A stretch of 64,000 nt of DNA, taken from NCBI GenBank assembly GCA_964568625.1, contig CAZMQG010000001.1, forward strand, positions 89,408 to 153,407, written 5' to 3'. The notes beneath the pieces are model-generated. The model worked only from the letters and a program-made list of their open reading frames with translations. It was not told the DNA's origin and searched no databases. The translations under genes were made by a program, and so were the position numbers. Positions within the stretch are counted from its first letter, which is position 1. Every line of letters begins with the position of its first letter. This DNA is from JBAZAX01 sp964568625. GTDB lineage: Bacteria > Babelota > Babeliae > Babelales > RVW-14. Positions 19,133 to 28,604 of the stretch are shown here, piece after piece.

Positions 19133-20071
19133 TCAGGCACTTTTAATTTGACCAAAACCCTGTAAAAAGTAATTTGCCAAACCAATTAAAAGTTTGTCCA
19201 ATATGTAGCGTTCGTCCTGAGGACTGCTATTGGCTTGTTTAAAAGATAAAGCTATAAATGCAAGCATTTGCAAGTATGGTTCGATATCTGCAATAGATTT
19301 TATAATATTTTTTTTAATACCTAGTTCTTGCCAAATTTTGGCTGCATCACCCCCAAATATGTTGGCATTCTGCATTGGAACTAACATATTAAATAACTGA
19401 TTAAGAACAATCTGATCAAAAGCAACAGCTTGAGATAAAGCATTTCCTAAATTTTGTGAAAATTGGATATTTTCTTGCTCACACAAATTATAAATAAAAA
19501 AAATAAAAGTTCGTAAAAAGTAATAACCCAAAATCCCTGATGCCCCGCCAGCCAAATTTATTAAAATTTTTTGTGAAGATGTGTATTTCACATTTTTATT
19601 TGACTCTGACGAATTAAAACCGGACATGGGATCAAATCCATCAAGACTAAGATCTTTTGAATCAATTATAGGGAAAGTTCTTCCGGAAGAATTTTTACCC
19701 AAATGTATCTTAAAATCGCACCCCGTTAACATTTTCTTTGCAACTCCATGCCCAAGCTCATGAAAAAACGTAGCTGCAAAATTCATGCAGTACGATGATG
19801 CAAAGTTAATAGCCAAATTTTTAGGTACAAATTGAGATCTTAAAGATTGAGGCATATGATCAATTTGTGCTTGATAAGACAACAAAAACATTATACCTAA
19901 CAAACAAGCCGCTGCTGTAAAGTTATCTTTAACATCTACAGCCTCTCGACAAATTTCTGTTTTAATTTTATGCGACAAAGATGGACATTTATTTGAAGCA
20001 CAATGCACATTCAAGCTTAAGAACTTCAAAACAATTAAACTTAGTAATATTGAAGCAAACCGCTTAACCAT
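19133..20071 (-). CDS. Exported or membrane M50-like zinc metalloprotease
   Basis: 312 residues with a signal or first membrane segment (IVLKFLSLNVHCA), then a membrane segment carrying FFHELGHGV, the HExxH zinc motif typical of site-2-type (M50) membrane proteases, and further hydrophobic stretches including ILINLAGGASGILGYYFL, whose NLAGG turn is similar to the second M50 motif region. The coding region overlaps the end of uvrD by 8 bases (ATGGTTAA), so it is probably translated by coupling. The substrate is not evident. M50 proteases usually cut transmembrane regulators, but this one lacks PDZ domains and may be a degenerate member. Confidence 0.7.
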   Translation of the reverse strand: MVKRFASILLSLIVLKFLSLNVHCASNKCPSLSHKIKTEICREAVDVKDNFTAAACLLGIMFLLSYQAQIDHMPQSLRSQFVPKNLAINFASSYCMNFAATFFHELGHGVAKKMLTGCDFKIHLGKNSSGRTFPIIDSKDLSLDGFDPMSGFNSSESNKNVKYTSSQKILINLAGGASGILGYYFLRTFIFFIYNLCEQENIQFSQNLGNALSQAVAFDQIVLNQLFNMLVPMQNANIFGGDAAKIWQELGIKKNIIKSIADIEPYLQMLAFIALSFKQANSSPQDERYILDKLLIGLANYFLQGFGQIKSA

Positions 20072-22571
20072 TTACTTTACTTACATAGCTGGCCAATAAT
20101 TTTTTCTGGCCACATTTAAATGCCACCGTTAAATAAAAATCTTCAGAATTTTTTTCAACTTTTACAATAACTCCCTGCCCAAATTTTTTATGGGAAACCA
20201 TCAATCCGCTTCTCCATCCCCCCATGTTACTCTCAGAACTCAATATAGATAGTTTATCCAATTCAGGCTTTTTATTTGAGACCGGTGTTTTTGACGTCGA
20301 CGCTGAATAACGTGGATTTGAAAAATTTGAACTTTGTTTTATATATGATGATTTTGTATCGGAACGATTGTAACCTGAACGGTTAACAACCGAACGGTTA
20401 ATAACCGAACGATTGTTCACTGAATGCATTGAACCTAAATCGCTAGGATAATCCGGCTTTGAAAATGTCAGAACAGAACTGGTCAAAGCACGCCCTAAAA
20501 ACCATGATTCAAGCGTATCTGTAATCTGCATGCCCAACATTTTTTCAAAATCAACCTTGTGAACCAGCTTAGAAGGAATTTCAGATAAAAATCTTGATGG
20601 CACCTGTTCAACTATTTGTCCATAACTGTTGCGATACGAAGCTGTAAACAGCAATAGATGCTCCTGTGCGCGAGTCATTCCGACATAAAACAGACGTCGC
20701 TCTTCTTCCAAAGCTTCAGAAGAGCTCAAAGATTTTGATCCGGGAAGAAGACCTTCATCAAGCCCGGAAATAATGACTGCTTCAAATTCTAGCCCCTTTG
20801 CTGCATGCAAAGTCATCATCTGAACCTTGTCACTATTCTCATTCTGTGCAAGTTTTTCTTGCAATAATGCAATGTCATACAAATAATTTTCAAGCGTAGG
20901 AGCTGCTGGCTGCCATGAGTTATAAGAATCTCCAAATGGATCATCAGGAGAATCTGAACCAACTTGAGATCGAGGTTCAAAGGAAGAGCTGGCAACCTTA
21001 TTTTCAAAAAGTTGCGCCGAACCTAAAAACTCTTTAACGTTTTCAATTTTAGCCTCAGCCTCTTTAGGATCATAATTTTGTCTAAGATAACCTAAATAAT
21101 CAGTTGCTTTTAAAATCATCTCAAGTACTTTGCCAGGCAACATTGTGCTATCAAGCCCCTCAAAAACTCTTAAAAAATCCCCAATCGAAATTTGCTTTCC
21201 CATTGGCTGAGTATCTTTTATAAATTTTAAAATTTGTTTGAAATCAAGCATAGGATTCTGCGCCCATGCATCCTGTACATCTTGTTCAAACTTTGGCCCC
21301 AACCCACGAGTTGGACAATTAATTGCGCGAAACAGACTAATTTTATCAAATGGATTTGAAATTATTCGCATGTATGCAAGCAGATCTTTTATCTCTTTGC
21401 GTTCATAAAATTGCAATCCCCCAACAATTTTATATGGAATGGAATGATAAATTAAAGCCTCTTCAATCTGTCGGGACTGAAAATGCGTCCGATACAAAAT
21501 TGCAATATCACTCAACTTCTTTTTTTTATCTTTCACAAAACTTTGAATAAACCGCGCAATTGCAGAAGATTCTTGCTCCCCAGAACGACAATGTCCAATT
21601 AAGATTCTATTTTTTGCCTCTTTTTCAGACCAAAGATTCTTAGGATTTCGCAAAAGATTATTATCTATAACACAATTTGCTGCATCAAGAATCGGTTGTA
21701 CCGATCGATAATTCTGCTCAATTTTCACAACACTTACAGGAGAGAAATCACGCTGAAATGAAAGCATGTTTGCAACGGTTGCACCACGCCAAGAATAAAT
21801 CGACTGGTCTTCGTCGCCCACAGCACACAAAGAATCAATCGTAAATTTATTATTCGCATCAAGCGCCATATACTGCAACAACTGGTGCTGCACAACACTT
21901 GTATCTTGATACTCATCAACAAGAAGATGTCTTACTCTTTTCTGAAATGTTTTTCTGAAATCGGCATTTTTACTAAAAAGATTTAACCCTTGTATTAATA
22001 AATCATCAAAATCAAAACAGTGTGCCGCTGCCTTTTCAGCTTCATATTCACGATGAATTTCACGAATAAACTGTGGAACCAAATCATCAGCCTGTTTAGT
22101 CAAAAGATTATTTTTATAAGTTGAAATTTGGTAGCAAGCTTGACTGGCAGTCGTATATTTGGTTAAAGCGTTTTTTGTTATAATTTTTCTTATAAGCTCA
22201 ACCTGATCATCACTATCAATAATTGAAAATTCAGGAAACGGTAATAATGAGGAATTCCTACGTAAAAGTAACAAGCAGTATGAATGAAATGTTCCTACAA
22301 ATGGAACCCTTTTGGATGTTCCTAAAAACGAAGCTATTCGCTCTTTCATCTCTCCTGCCGCCTTATTTGTAAAAGTAAGAGCAACAATCGATGATGGATC
22401 CGCCTCTCTATTAAGAATTAGATTTGCAATTCGTGCAGTAATCACACGCGTTTTACCTGAACCCGCACCGGCAATAACCAAAGTAGCCGGATCTTGACTC
22501 TCTACAGCCATCTGTTGAGGCCCGTTTAAACTTTTTTTTAAAAATTCATTAAACGCTTGTTTGTGTTCCAT
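20064..22571 (-). CDS. pcrA: UvrD/PcrA-type superfamily 1 DNA helicase
   Basis: ATP-dependent 3'-5' DNA helicase for excision and mismatch repair and removal of recombination intermediates. 835 residues from the ATG at 22571 (MEHKQAFNEF); a longer frame upstream lacks a good site. Motifs: NGPQQMAV Q-motif, Walker A AGAGSGKT (34-41), FTNKAAGEM, LVDEYQDTS (motif II), GDEDQSIYSWRGA (III), QNYRS (IV), MTLHAAKGLEFEAV (V), EEERRLFYVGMTRA (VI). The C-terminal HKKFGQGVIVKVE module is the PcrA Tudor-like domain that contacts RNA polymerase. Between motif VI and this domain lies an unusual linker of repeated N(N/I/V)RS units. Confidence 0.93.
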   Translation of the reverse strand: MEHKQAFNEFLKKSLNGPQQMAVESQDPATLVIAGAGSGKTRVITARIANLILNREADPSSIVALTFTNKAAGEMKERIASFLGTSKRVPFVGTFHSYCLLLLRRNSSLLPFPEFSIIDSDDQVELIRKIITKNALTKYTTASQACYQISTYKNNLLTKQADDLVPQFIREIHREYEAEKAAAHCFDFDDLLIQGLNLFSKNADFRKTFQKRVRHLLVDEYQDTSVVQHQLLQYMALDANNKFTIDSLCAVGDEDQSIYSWRGATVANMLSFQRDFSPVSVVKIEQNYRSVQPILDAANCVIDNNLLRNPKNLWSEKEAKNRILIGHCRSGEQESSAIARFIQSFVKDKKKKLSDIAILYRTHFQSRQIEEALIYHSIPYKIVGGLQFYERKEIKDLLAYMRIISNPFDKISLFRAINCPTRGLGPKFEQDVQDAWAQNPMLDFKQILKFIKDTQPMGKQISIGDFLRVFEGLDSTMLPGKVLEMILKATDYLGYLRQNYDPKEAEAKIENVKEFLGSAQLFENKVASSSFEPRSQVGSDSPDDPFGDSYNSWQPAAPTLENYLYDIALLQEKLAQNENSDKVQMMTLHAAKGLEFEAVIISGLDEGLLPGSKSLSSSEALEEERRLFYVGMTRAQEHLLLFTASYRNSYGQIVEQVPSRFLSEIPSKLVHKVDFEKMLGMQITDTLESWFLGRALTSSVLTFSKPDYPSDLGSMHSVNNRSVINRSVVNRSGYNRSDTKSSYIKQSSNFSNPRYSASTSKTPVSNKKPELDKLSILSSESNMGGWRSGLMVSHKKFGQGVIVKVEKNSEDFYLTVAFKCGQKKLLASYVSKVNG

Positions 22572-22674
22572 TGATAATTTCCAACTAAAAAAGCGAGGTA
22601 AAACACGCAAGATAAAGCACGAATGTGAAGTATACAAAAATTTTCAAAGGCTGGGAAACAAAAAAACAAAACTC

Positions 22675-22704
22675 TTGATATAGTAGAAAAATCGATTTTA
22701 TAAT
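22675..22704 (+). promoter_or_regulatory. Sigma70-like promoter for the beta-trefoil gene
   Basis: TTGATA at 22675-22680 and TATAAT at 22699-22704, separated by 18 bases, 45 bases upstream of the start codon at 22750. The match to the consensus is good, but AT-rich DNA produces such matches by chance. Confidence 0.55.
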
Positions 22705-22749
22705 TCTTAAAGTTTATAAAGTTAAAATTTTTAGTAGAGGGAGATTTTT

Positions 22750-23439
22750 ATGAATCGTAACGCTTTCAAATATTTATTGGTTTTAATAACAGTTACATCA
22801 AGCCTTTTTATCTCATTAAACCCAATAGCCGCTCCAAAATATTTGCGCGATTTGGATATCGAAATTAAAGATATTTCCAAGCAAACAACTCTGGATGCTG
22901 CAAATCAATTAAAAAACAAAAAAACAATTGCAATAAAATCTCTTAAAAATGGCGGATATGTTTATGCATCATGTGACCTAGAAAATCAAATAATAAAAAC
23001 ATTAAAATCTGAAGGAAGTTATACCCGCTTAGCATACGTGTATAATACGCCGCAGGAAACTCATTTTATTATAATTAAGTCTAAAACTAATGGGGTTATT
23101 TATTTAAAATCAATGGTTATGGAAGGCAAAGTGCTTGCATGCGATACGGCTACAGACAAAATTACATTTAAACCATTTAATGAAAAAGACGAAACACAGC
23201 AATGGGAAATTCAAAGTGGAGATGGGCTTAACCAAGTCTATTTTAAAAATAGAGGATATAAAGGCTCATCATGCTTCTTAAGCATAGACGGTGAAAAAAC
23301 AACAGTTGAAAAAACTTCTGAAAATACACCCGCTACCCCCAAAGTTGGAGGTGCAAAACAGACAGAACCATGTATGAACTGTGTATCGGTTGACACGCCA
23401 GCCAGATCTGAACTATTTAAAATTATCCTGTTAGACTAA
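22750..23439 (+). CDS. Exported protein, possible ricin-type beta-trefoil
   Basis: 229 residues with a signal peptide (about 1-27, ending NPIAAP) and a GAGGGAGA ribosome site. The mature part has repeated beta-type segments such as GGYVYASC, GVIYLKS, KVLACD and QVYFKNRGYKG, and a QQWEI motif equivalent to the QxW of ricin-B lectin repeats, suggesting a carbohydrate-binding beta-trefoil of about 130 residues. The C-terminal tail has a CMNC pair. Its 3' end overlaps the convergent gene at 23431 by nine bases. Sugar binding is inferred from the weak motif only. Confidence 0.6.
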   Translation: MNRNAFKYLLVLITVTSSLFISLNPIAAPKYLRDLDIEIKDISKQTTLDAANQLKNKKTIAIKSLKNGGYVYASCDLENQIIKTLKSEGSYTRLAYVYNTPQETHFIIIKSKTNGVIYLKSMVMEGKVLACDTATDKITFKPFNEKDETQQWEIQSGDGLNQVYFKNRGYKGSSCFLSIDGEKTTVEKTSENTPATPKVGGAKQTEPCMNCVSVDTPARSELFKIILLD

Positions 23440-24159
23440 TTTACGTAGACACCAATTTTTTAATTTAATTTCTTTTAAAGATCTTCTTCGATCTCTAAAA
23501 GATGTTGTTGCCCCTGAAGATGTTGTTGCTATAGGAGCATGGGACGTCTTTGGTTGATACACTGACATATAATCCAACACTTCTTCAAATGATCTAACAG
23601 CCCCTGCTCTTACTAATGGCAACAAAAAACTAAGTTTTAACGTACCAAAAGTATGTCTTTTTCTGTTTCGAAAAGCTGTTTGATCCACTTCTGCATCTTT
23701 ACTTTTACCTATCACTAATGCATAAGATAAGATAAAAACCATGTTTTCAGGAGATAAAATAATTTTAGTTTTATCTCCTTTGTGATCTTTGCAATAACTT
23801 TTTACAATTTTTTTACATAGCTTAAATGCCAGTTTAACACATGGCAAAATATCATCTCCAATAAGCAAATTTTTTTGTTGAAGAATAAGCATCGCAAATG
23901 GATCAGGCTTCTGACGTTTTAACACAAAATGCTCAAATATTTGAGTAAACGATTTTATATCGGCAGAGTACACTTCTATCAAAAAACTAACAAGCGGCTC
24001 TTCTTTATATGAATCATCCCTACTAGTTTTCGTTATGTCAGGATTGTAATATATGTCAGATAATTGCGTTAGATAAGCTTCTCTTTCTTGCGGAGAAGAA
24101 AACAATTCAAATGCATTGAGACAAAGTACAAAAATCACAAATTTACACAAAAATTTCAT
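23431..24159 (-). CDS. Exported hypothetical protein
   Basis: 242 residues with a signal peptide (FLCKFVIFVLCLNAFELFSS) and the ribosome site GGAGGG upstream. The mature protein looks mostly alpha-helical with many short hydrophobic helices (ILPCVKLAFKLCKKIV, MVFILSYALVIG) and a basic C-terminus. No recognised domain. The last nine bases overlap the end of the convergent gene at 22750-23439, so both stop codons lie inside the partner gene. Function unknown. Confidence 0.6.
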   Translation of the reverse strand: MKFLCKFVIFVLCLNAFELFSSPQEREAYLTQLSDIYYNPDITKTSRDDSYKEEPLVSFLIEVYSADIKSFTQIFEHFVLKRQKPDPFAMLILQQKNLLIGDDILPCVKLAFKLCKKIVKSYCKDHKGDKTKIILSPENMVFILSYALVIGKSKDAEVDQTAFRNRKRHTFGTLKLSFLLPLVRAGAVRSFEEVLDYMSVYQPKTSHAPIATTSSGATTSFRDRRRSLKEIKLKNWCLRKLV

Positions 24160-24310
24160 TCAAAAACCCTCCCACTATAATTTTTCATCCTACTACTAAG
24201 TTAGTTTAGACGGCACAGCTTAAAATCAATAGTTTTTTATGGAAAAGACATAAAAAAGGCCTAAATTTAGCCTTCCTGGCAACAATCGACAAATTTGCTA
24301 ACATAAATCT

Positions 24311-26542
24311 ATGAATACAGTAAAATTTAGACGTTTTTCAATATTAATTTTAAGTCTGCTGGCGCTGTTTGCAACAACGTGGGTGGAACTTTTTTTGCAA
24401 CGAGAACAAAACACCATTGGGGCAGGAATTAACAGAGCTTTTCTATTTTTGTTAATCAATTTTCACGTCATTATCATAGCATTTCTGTTATATGTAATAA
24501 TTAGACAAAGTATAAAACTGTTTCTTGAGTGGCACCGCTCTACTCCCGGATCAGTCTTCAAACGTAATCTACTTTTTGCCTTAACACTCTTTTCCGTTAT
24601 TCCGTCATTTTTTGTCTTTTTCACGGCAGGCAAGTTTATTTCGACAAGCATCGATGATTGGTTTCATACTCGAATCAACCAAGGGTTACAAAACGGATTA
24701 AAGCTTCACGAAATTCAAACCGAAAATCTGCGATTGCGTATGGGAACCCACGGAGAAGAATTATTAAAAAACATAGCCTCGCAAATAAAAGAAGAGAGTC
24801 CCGACAATCCAATATTTAGTGAGCCTTTCAAAAGAGAGTTTGAAAACCTAAAATTAAAATATCCCGAAGCAAAAAACTACTCATTTTATGTTTGGAAAGA
24901 AAATAGAAGTGGAATCTTGGGAAAAGTAAAAGATGAAGTTTTGATCTGGCGAGAGTATCGTAAACTCAACGACCGTACAACGCATCACCTCAAAAAAGAG
25001 TTTTTTCAAGCTATGAAACTCTATGCAGACGAAAAACCTTTCGATTTTTACGGCTCGTTATACTGTGTAAAAAAAATTAACACGGTATATTTTATTCTGG
25101 TTCAAAGATATCCGGAATCAATCAGATACCCTCTTATCGAAATTCAAAATTCTATTTCAGATTATCAGCAGCTAAAATCAATGCGTAATCCCATATATTT
25201 TTCTTACATCTGCACATTCATTTTTATAACACTTTTGATTTTATTTTTATCCATATGGTGCGCTTTTTACTTTGCACGAGGTCTTGTCCAACCGATTCAA
25301 GAACTTTTGGGGGCTATGATACAGATAAGAAATGGAAACTGGGATGTAAAAGTAAATTATCATCCTGACAACGATTTAAAACACTTGACTCATGGATTTA
25401 ATGACATGACCAATGCACTAAAAATGGCGCAAATCCAACTCAATGAAAAAAATCGTGAAATGATGCTAATTCTGGAAAATATACGTGCCAGTGTTTTTTT
25501 GGTAAATAAATTTGCTCGAATAGTAACCGCTAACATTCCAGGTCAAAAAATGACCCATGATTTTTTTGGTGCAGCCGAATGCAAAAACAAAAAAATAAAT
25601 ATATTTGGACCTGAAATTAAAACTAAGATTATTGAGTTAACTCGTGAGTTAGCAAAAACACAAAAGCAAAGCATAATTAAAGAGATTTCATTTTCACATC
25701 ATGGTGAAGATAAAACGTTTATGATCCATCTGGCAAAAATCAACATCGAGCATTCCCTTGAAGCCACTGAAAAAGGGCTACTTATTTTCATTGAGGATTT
25801 GACGGACATAGTCAAAATTAACACGCTCAAAACATGGCAAGAAGCTGCAAAACAGATGGCTCACGAGGTAAAAAACCCTCTTACTCCCATTCAAATATCC
25901 ACACAACGTCTGCAGCGTAAATACAGCGACGCACTAAACAATGACCCAATATTTCTCGATTGCACAAATACCATTTTAGAGCAAGTCAAAACAATTAAAG
26001 ATCTTGTTTCCCACTTTTCAAAATTCGCCTCAATGCCACAGCTATTTCTTGAAATGGCAAACATAAATGAGTTAATTACACAAACAATTCGGTTATATCA
26101 AGTGAGCTACCCTGAAATAAACATCATTCTTAATCTTGATAATGCCATCACAGAAATGAAACTTGATAAGAAAAAAATACGCAGAGTATTCACAAATTTA
26201 CTCGACAACAGCATCAGAGCAATTCAACAAACACAATCCCAAACAGATTATAAACCATTTATTAAAATCCAAACACGATTTATAAAACATCAAAACAAAA
26301 TCGAAATTTTATTTATCGATAATGGACCGGGAATTCCTAAAATAATTCAAAATAAACTCTTCATGCCTTATGTTTCAACGGACAAAAAGAATATGGGTCT
26401 GGGGCTTGCCATTGTTCGCGATATTATTGAACAAATGGGCGGGAAAATCGAATTGGAAAAATTTGAATTTCAAACGGCTGAGTCACAAAACATAGGCGCA
26501 CGATTTAAAATTGAACTGCCATTTAATATACTTAAGATTTGA
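24311..26542 (+). CDS. NtrY-like sensor histidine kinase
   Basis: 743-residue membrane kinase. Three hydrophobic segments lie in the first 120 residues, then an extracytoplasmic sensor region to about 290, a further membrane segment (YICTFIFITLLILFL), a HAMP linker beginning ARGLVQPIQEL, a PAS-like region, the phosphoacceptor helix MAHEVKNPLTP (H-box), DNSIRAIQ (N-box), DNGPGIP (G1) and GLGLAIVRDI (G2). Order and membrane layout match NtrY, which in other bacteria senses nitrogen or redox state with the regulator NtrX. No response regulator is adjacent, so the partner must be elsewhere. No clear ribosome site precedes the ATG. The stop codon directly abuts the convergent pilC stop. Confidence 0.88.
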   Translation: MNTVKFRRFSILILSLLALFATTWVELFLQREQNTIGAGINRAFLFLLINFHVIIIAFLLYVIIRQSIKLFLEWHRSTPGSVFKRNLLFALTLFSVIPSFFVFFTAGKFISTSIDDWFHTRINQGLQNGLKLHEIQTENLRLRMGTHGEELLKNIASQIKEESPDNPIFSEPFKREFENLKLKYPEAKNYSFYVWKENRSGILGKVKDEVLIWREYRKLNDRTTHHLKKEFFQAMKLYADEKPFDFYGSLYCVKKINTVYFILVQRYPESIRYPLIEIQNSISDYQQLKSMRNPIYFSYICTFIFITLLILFLSIWCAFYFARGLVQPIQELLGAMIQIRNGNWDVKVNYHPDNDLKHLTHGFNDMTNALKMAQIQLNEKNREMMLILENIRASVFLVNKFARIVTANIPGQKMTHDFFGAAECKNKKINIFGPEIKTKIIELTRELAKTQKQSIIKEISFSHHGEDKTFMIHLAKINIEHSLEATEKGLLIFIEDLTDIVKINTLKTWQEAAKQMAHEVKNPLTPIQISTQRLQRKYSDALNNDPIFLDCTNTILEQVKTIKDLVSHFSKFASMPQLFLEMANINELITQTIRLYQVSYPEINIILNLDNAITEMKLDKKKIRRVFTNLLDNSIRAIQQTQSQTDYKPFIKIQTRFIKHQNKIEILFIDNGPGIPKIIQNKLFMPYVSTDKKNMGLGLAIVRDIIEQMGGKIELEKFEFQTAESQNIGARFKIELPFNILKI

Positions 26543-27748
26543 TTAGCCAATCGAATAAGCCAAGTTAAATATAGGCAAATAGATCATCCAGATTAAAATA
26601 CCGGTTATTAAACCTACTGTAATCAACAAAACAGGTTGGAAGAGAGTAGTCAAAATTAACACAAAACGCTTAAGTTCTTCCTGAAATGATTCTGTAGCTC
26701 TACTTAAAACATCTGCCAAAGCTCCCGTCTGCTCTCCCACATTTATCAGTGCAACAAGCGTTGCCTGCCTATAAAAACTGGGTAATAATGCTATAGAATC
26801 AGACAATGTCCTCCCACGTGTTATATTATCAATGGCAGTATTCACATTGCTCCTCAAGTACCCGTTATTCATTGAATCTCGAGCACATATAGCCGCATCT
26901 TTAAGTGAAATTCCTGATTTTAGAAGAACTGTTAACGCTTGTAGAAACTGCGTAAAATTTGACAGCTCAACCAAGTTTTTAACATATGGAATTGAAATAA
27001 AAAGCCAATCTTTAAATCGTTTTACCCTGTTTTTGCCTAACAAAAAGATAAGGCCAAAAAATCCAAAAACTATCGCAATTAATGTTGCTGCTCCCTGCCA
27101 AGAACGCAAAAATTTGCTAACCCATATTATTCGTTTTGTGGCAGTTGGAAGCTGCTTACCAATAGAGCTAAAGAATACCTCAAACTGTGGCACTACAACT
27201 ATTAAAATTACAACAACAATCAACAATGCAAAAAAAATTGTAACAATCGGCATAAGCGCTGCGTTATACAAATCTTTCTTCAACTGTTGATCTTTTTTGA
27301 TATGCTGCGAAATTTGAGTAAGAACAAAACTTAATTGTCCACTACGTAGCCCAACTTCAATCATTTGAATTATAAAATCATTAAATATTTTTTTATGTTT
27401 GGAAAGGGCAACTGCCAAACTATTCCCACTCTGTAAATCCACTCGAATGAGCCCCAGAATATCTCGTAATTTATTATTTGGCTCCTGCTGTTCAACAGTT
27501 TTAATTGCATTCAATAAATCAACACCACCATCAAGCAACATGGCCATCTGATCAAAAAAGCTTATGCAATCATATAAAGATAATCGCCTACTAATTTGCC
27601 ATTGTTTTTTATCCACAATACTGCAACTTAATAACGCAATTCCATTATTTAAAAGCTGAGTCTTTAAATTCTCTTGATTATCCGCAAATACACACCCTTT
27701 AACCTGATTTCCGGCAACATCAATCCCTTTCCATAAAAATTTTGGCAT
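26543..27748 (-). CDS. pilC: Type IV pilus/type II secretion inner-membrane platform protein (PilC/GspF)
   Basis: 401 residues from the ATG at 27748, which has AGAGG six bases upstream; a longer frame would run into the upstream gene. Starts MPKFLWKGID, the usual PilC/GspF opening, followed by two copies of the T2SSF domain: the first around SLYDCISFFDQMAMLLDGGVD and the second around LSNFTQFLQALTVLLKSG, each with membrane segments, and a final hydrophobic anchor. It recruits the assembly ATPase and anchors pseudopilus or pilus growth. No other pilus gene is within this window; it forms a pair with the upstream YggU-family gene, 10 bases away. Confidence 0.88.
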   Translation of the reverse strand: MPKFLWKGIDVAGNQVKGCVFADNQENLKTQLLNNGIALLSCSIVDKKQWQISRRLSLYDCISFFDQMAMLLDGGVDLLNAIKTVEQQEPNNKLRDILGLIRVDLQSGNSLAVALSKHKKIFNDFIIQMIEVGLRSGQLSFVLTQISQHIKKDQQLKKDLYNAALMPIVTIFFALLIVVVILIVVVPQFEVFFSSIGKQLPTATKRIIWVSKFLRSWQGAATLIAIVFGFFGLIFLLGKNRVKRFKDWLFISIPYVKNLVELSNFTQFLQALTVLLKSGISLKDAAICARDSMNNGYLRSNVNTAIDNITRGRTLSDSIALLPSFYRQATLVALINVGEQTGALADVLSRATESFQEELKRFVLILTTLFQPVLLITVGLITGILIWMIYLPIFNLAYSIG

Positions 27749-27758
27749 AAAAAGCCTC

Positions 27759-28049
27759 TTATTTAGCTCTTGGCTGATCACCTATACCAAGCCGTCCCAA
27801 TATGCCTGGTAGATCAAAATTTTGTGTATCAATTTTTATCATTTTGTTTCGCGATGTTGCTCCACGTAGGATTTTAAAACAATCAGTGGCAATCCCAAGT
27901 GTTTTACTCAACAATTTTACCAACTCCTCATTTGCCTTCCCACCTTCGGGCTTACTTTTTAACCGGCATTTGATAAGGCCGGATTTATCCTTCTCAAAGC
28001 CCTGTTGCTTGGAATTTGGAACCACTTTTAACTCAATAACAACAGACAT
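27759..28049 (-). CDS. DUF167/YggU family protein
   Basis: 96 residues from the ATG at 28049 (AAAGG eight bases upstream); an ATG 63 bases earlier lacks any ribosome site and adds a segment not typical of the family. Conserved blocks: ELKVVPNSK, CRLKSKPEGGKANEELVKLLS, and ILRGATSRNKMIKI, the standard YggU pattern. Molecular function of the family is not established. It precedes pilC by 10 bases; a similar pairing of YggU genes with membrane-protein genes is seen in other bacteria. Confidence 0.88.
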   Translation of the reverse strand: MSVVIELKVVPNSKQQGFEKDKSGLIKCRLKSKPEGGKANEELVKLLSKTLGIATDCFKILRGATSRNKMIKIDTQNFDLPGILGRLGIGDQPRAK

Positions 28050-28179
28050 CTCCCAGGCCTTTCGGGTTAAATTTATGTTATTTTTTAAAATTTCAATATA
28101 AAAACGAGACATTTTTGATAGTATATCTTATAATATTTTAAAAATGAGCGAAGCAAGAACTTTGAAATTTAGCAAGTTA

Positions 28180-28253
28180 GCGCCCATAGCTCAATTGGAT
28201 AGAGCGTCAGACTACGGATCTGAAGGTTAGAGGTTCGACTCCTCTTGGGCGCA
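28180..28253 (+). tRNA. tRNA-Arg (anticodon ACG)
   Basis: Acceptor GCGCCCA pairs with TGGGCGC, D arm AGCTCAATTGGATAGAGC, anticodon loop CTACGGA with ACG, T arm AGAGG-TTCGACT-CCTCT, discriminator A. No CCA is encoded, unlike the two serine tRNAs downstream. Confidence 0.95.
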
Positions 28254-28271
28254 CTTAATTATACATTGCTT

Positions 28272-28363
28272 GGAGAGATGGCTGAGTGGCTGAAAGCACT
28301 TGCCTGCTAAGCAAGTATCTGGAGAAATCCGGGTCGAGGGTTCGAATCCCTCTCTCTCCACCA
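28272..28363 (+). tRNA. tRNA-Ser (anticodon GCT)
   Basis: Acceptor GGAGAGA/TCTCTCC, anticodon stem-loop TTGCCTGCTAAGCAA with GCT, a long variable arm, T arm GAGGG-TTCGAAT-CCCTC, and an encoded CCA ending at 28363. A GC-rich palindromic element starts at the very next base. Confidence 0.95.
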
Positions 28364-28398
28364 GCCTACGCCCTACGTGGCTTCGGCTGTCAGGCCAT
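28364..28398 (+). repeat. GC-rich palindromic element at tRNA-Ser 3' end
   Basis: Begins directly after the tRNA CCA. It shares CCT(A/G)CGCCCTA, CGTGGCTTCGG and CAGGCCAT with the element after tRNA-Phe at 54848-54890, and its ends (GCCT/AGGC) can pair. Much more GC-rich than its surroundings. May act as a tRNA terminator or as a mobile-element end. Confidence 0.7.
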
Positions 28399-28512
28399 CC
28401 TTCATAGTACTTGTTAGGCTTAGCTATAAAAAGCGAATGTAAATGTCAGGCTATATCTCATTTTTTGTTCTTTTAAATAATAAGCTCTTAAAGTTCTAGA
28501 AATCTAAATTCT

Positions 28513-28604
28513 GGAGAGGTGGCAGAGTGGTTGAATGCGACGGTCTTGAAAACCGTTATTCCGGGAGACTGGAATCGTGGGTTCGAATCCCACCCTCTCC
28601 ACCA
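28513..28604 (+). tRNA. tRNA-Ser (anticodon TGA)
   Basis: Acceptor GGAGAGG/CCTCTCC, anticodon stem CGGTC-TTGAAAA-CCG region with TGA, long variable arm, T arm GTGGG-TTCGAAT-CCCAC, encoded CCA at 28602-28604. Followed by a palindromic element and a GIY-YIG remnant. Confidence 0.95.

Noticed and set aside
24256..24274. Palindrome AAGGC...GCCTT upstream of the NtrY-like kinase
   Set aside because: Only five-base arms around an AT palindrome; expected by chance in such DNA, although it lies in a promoter region.
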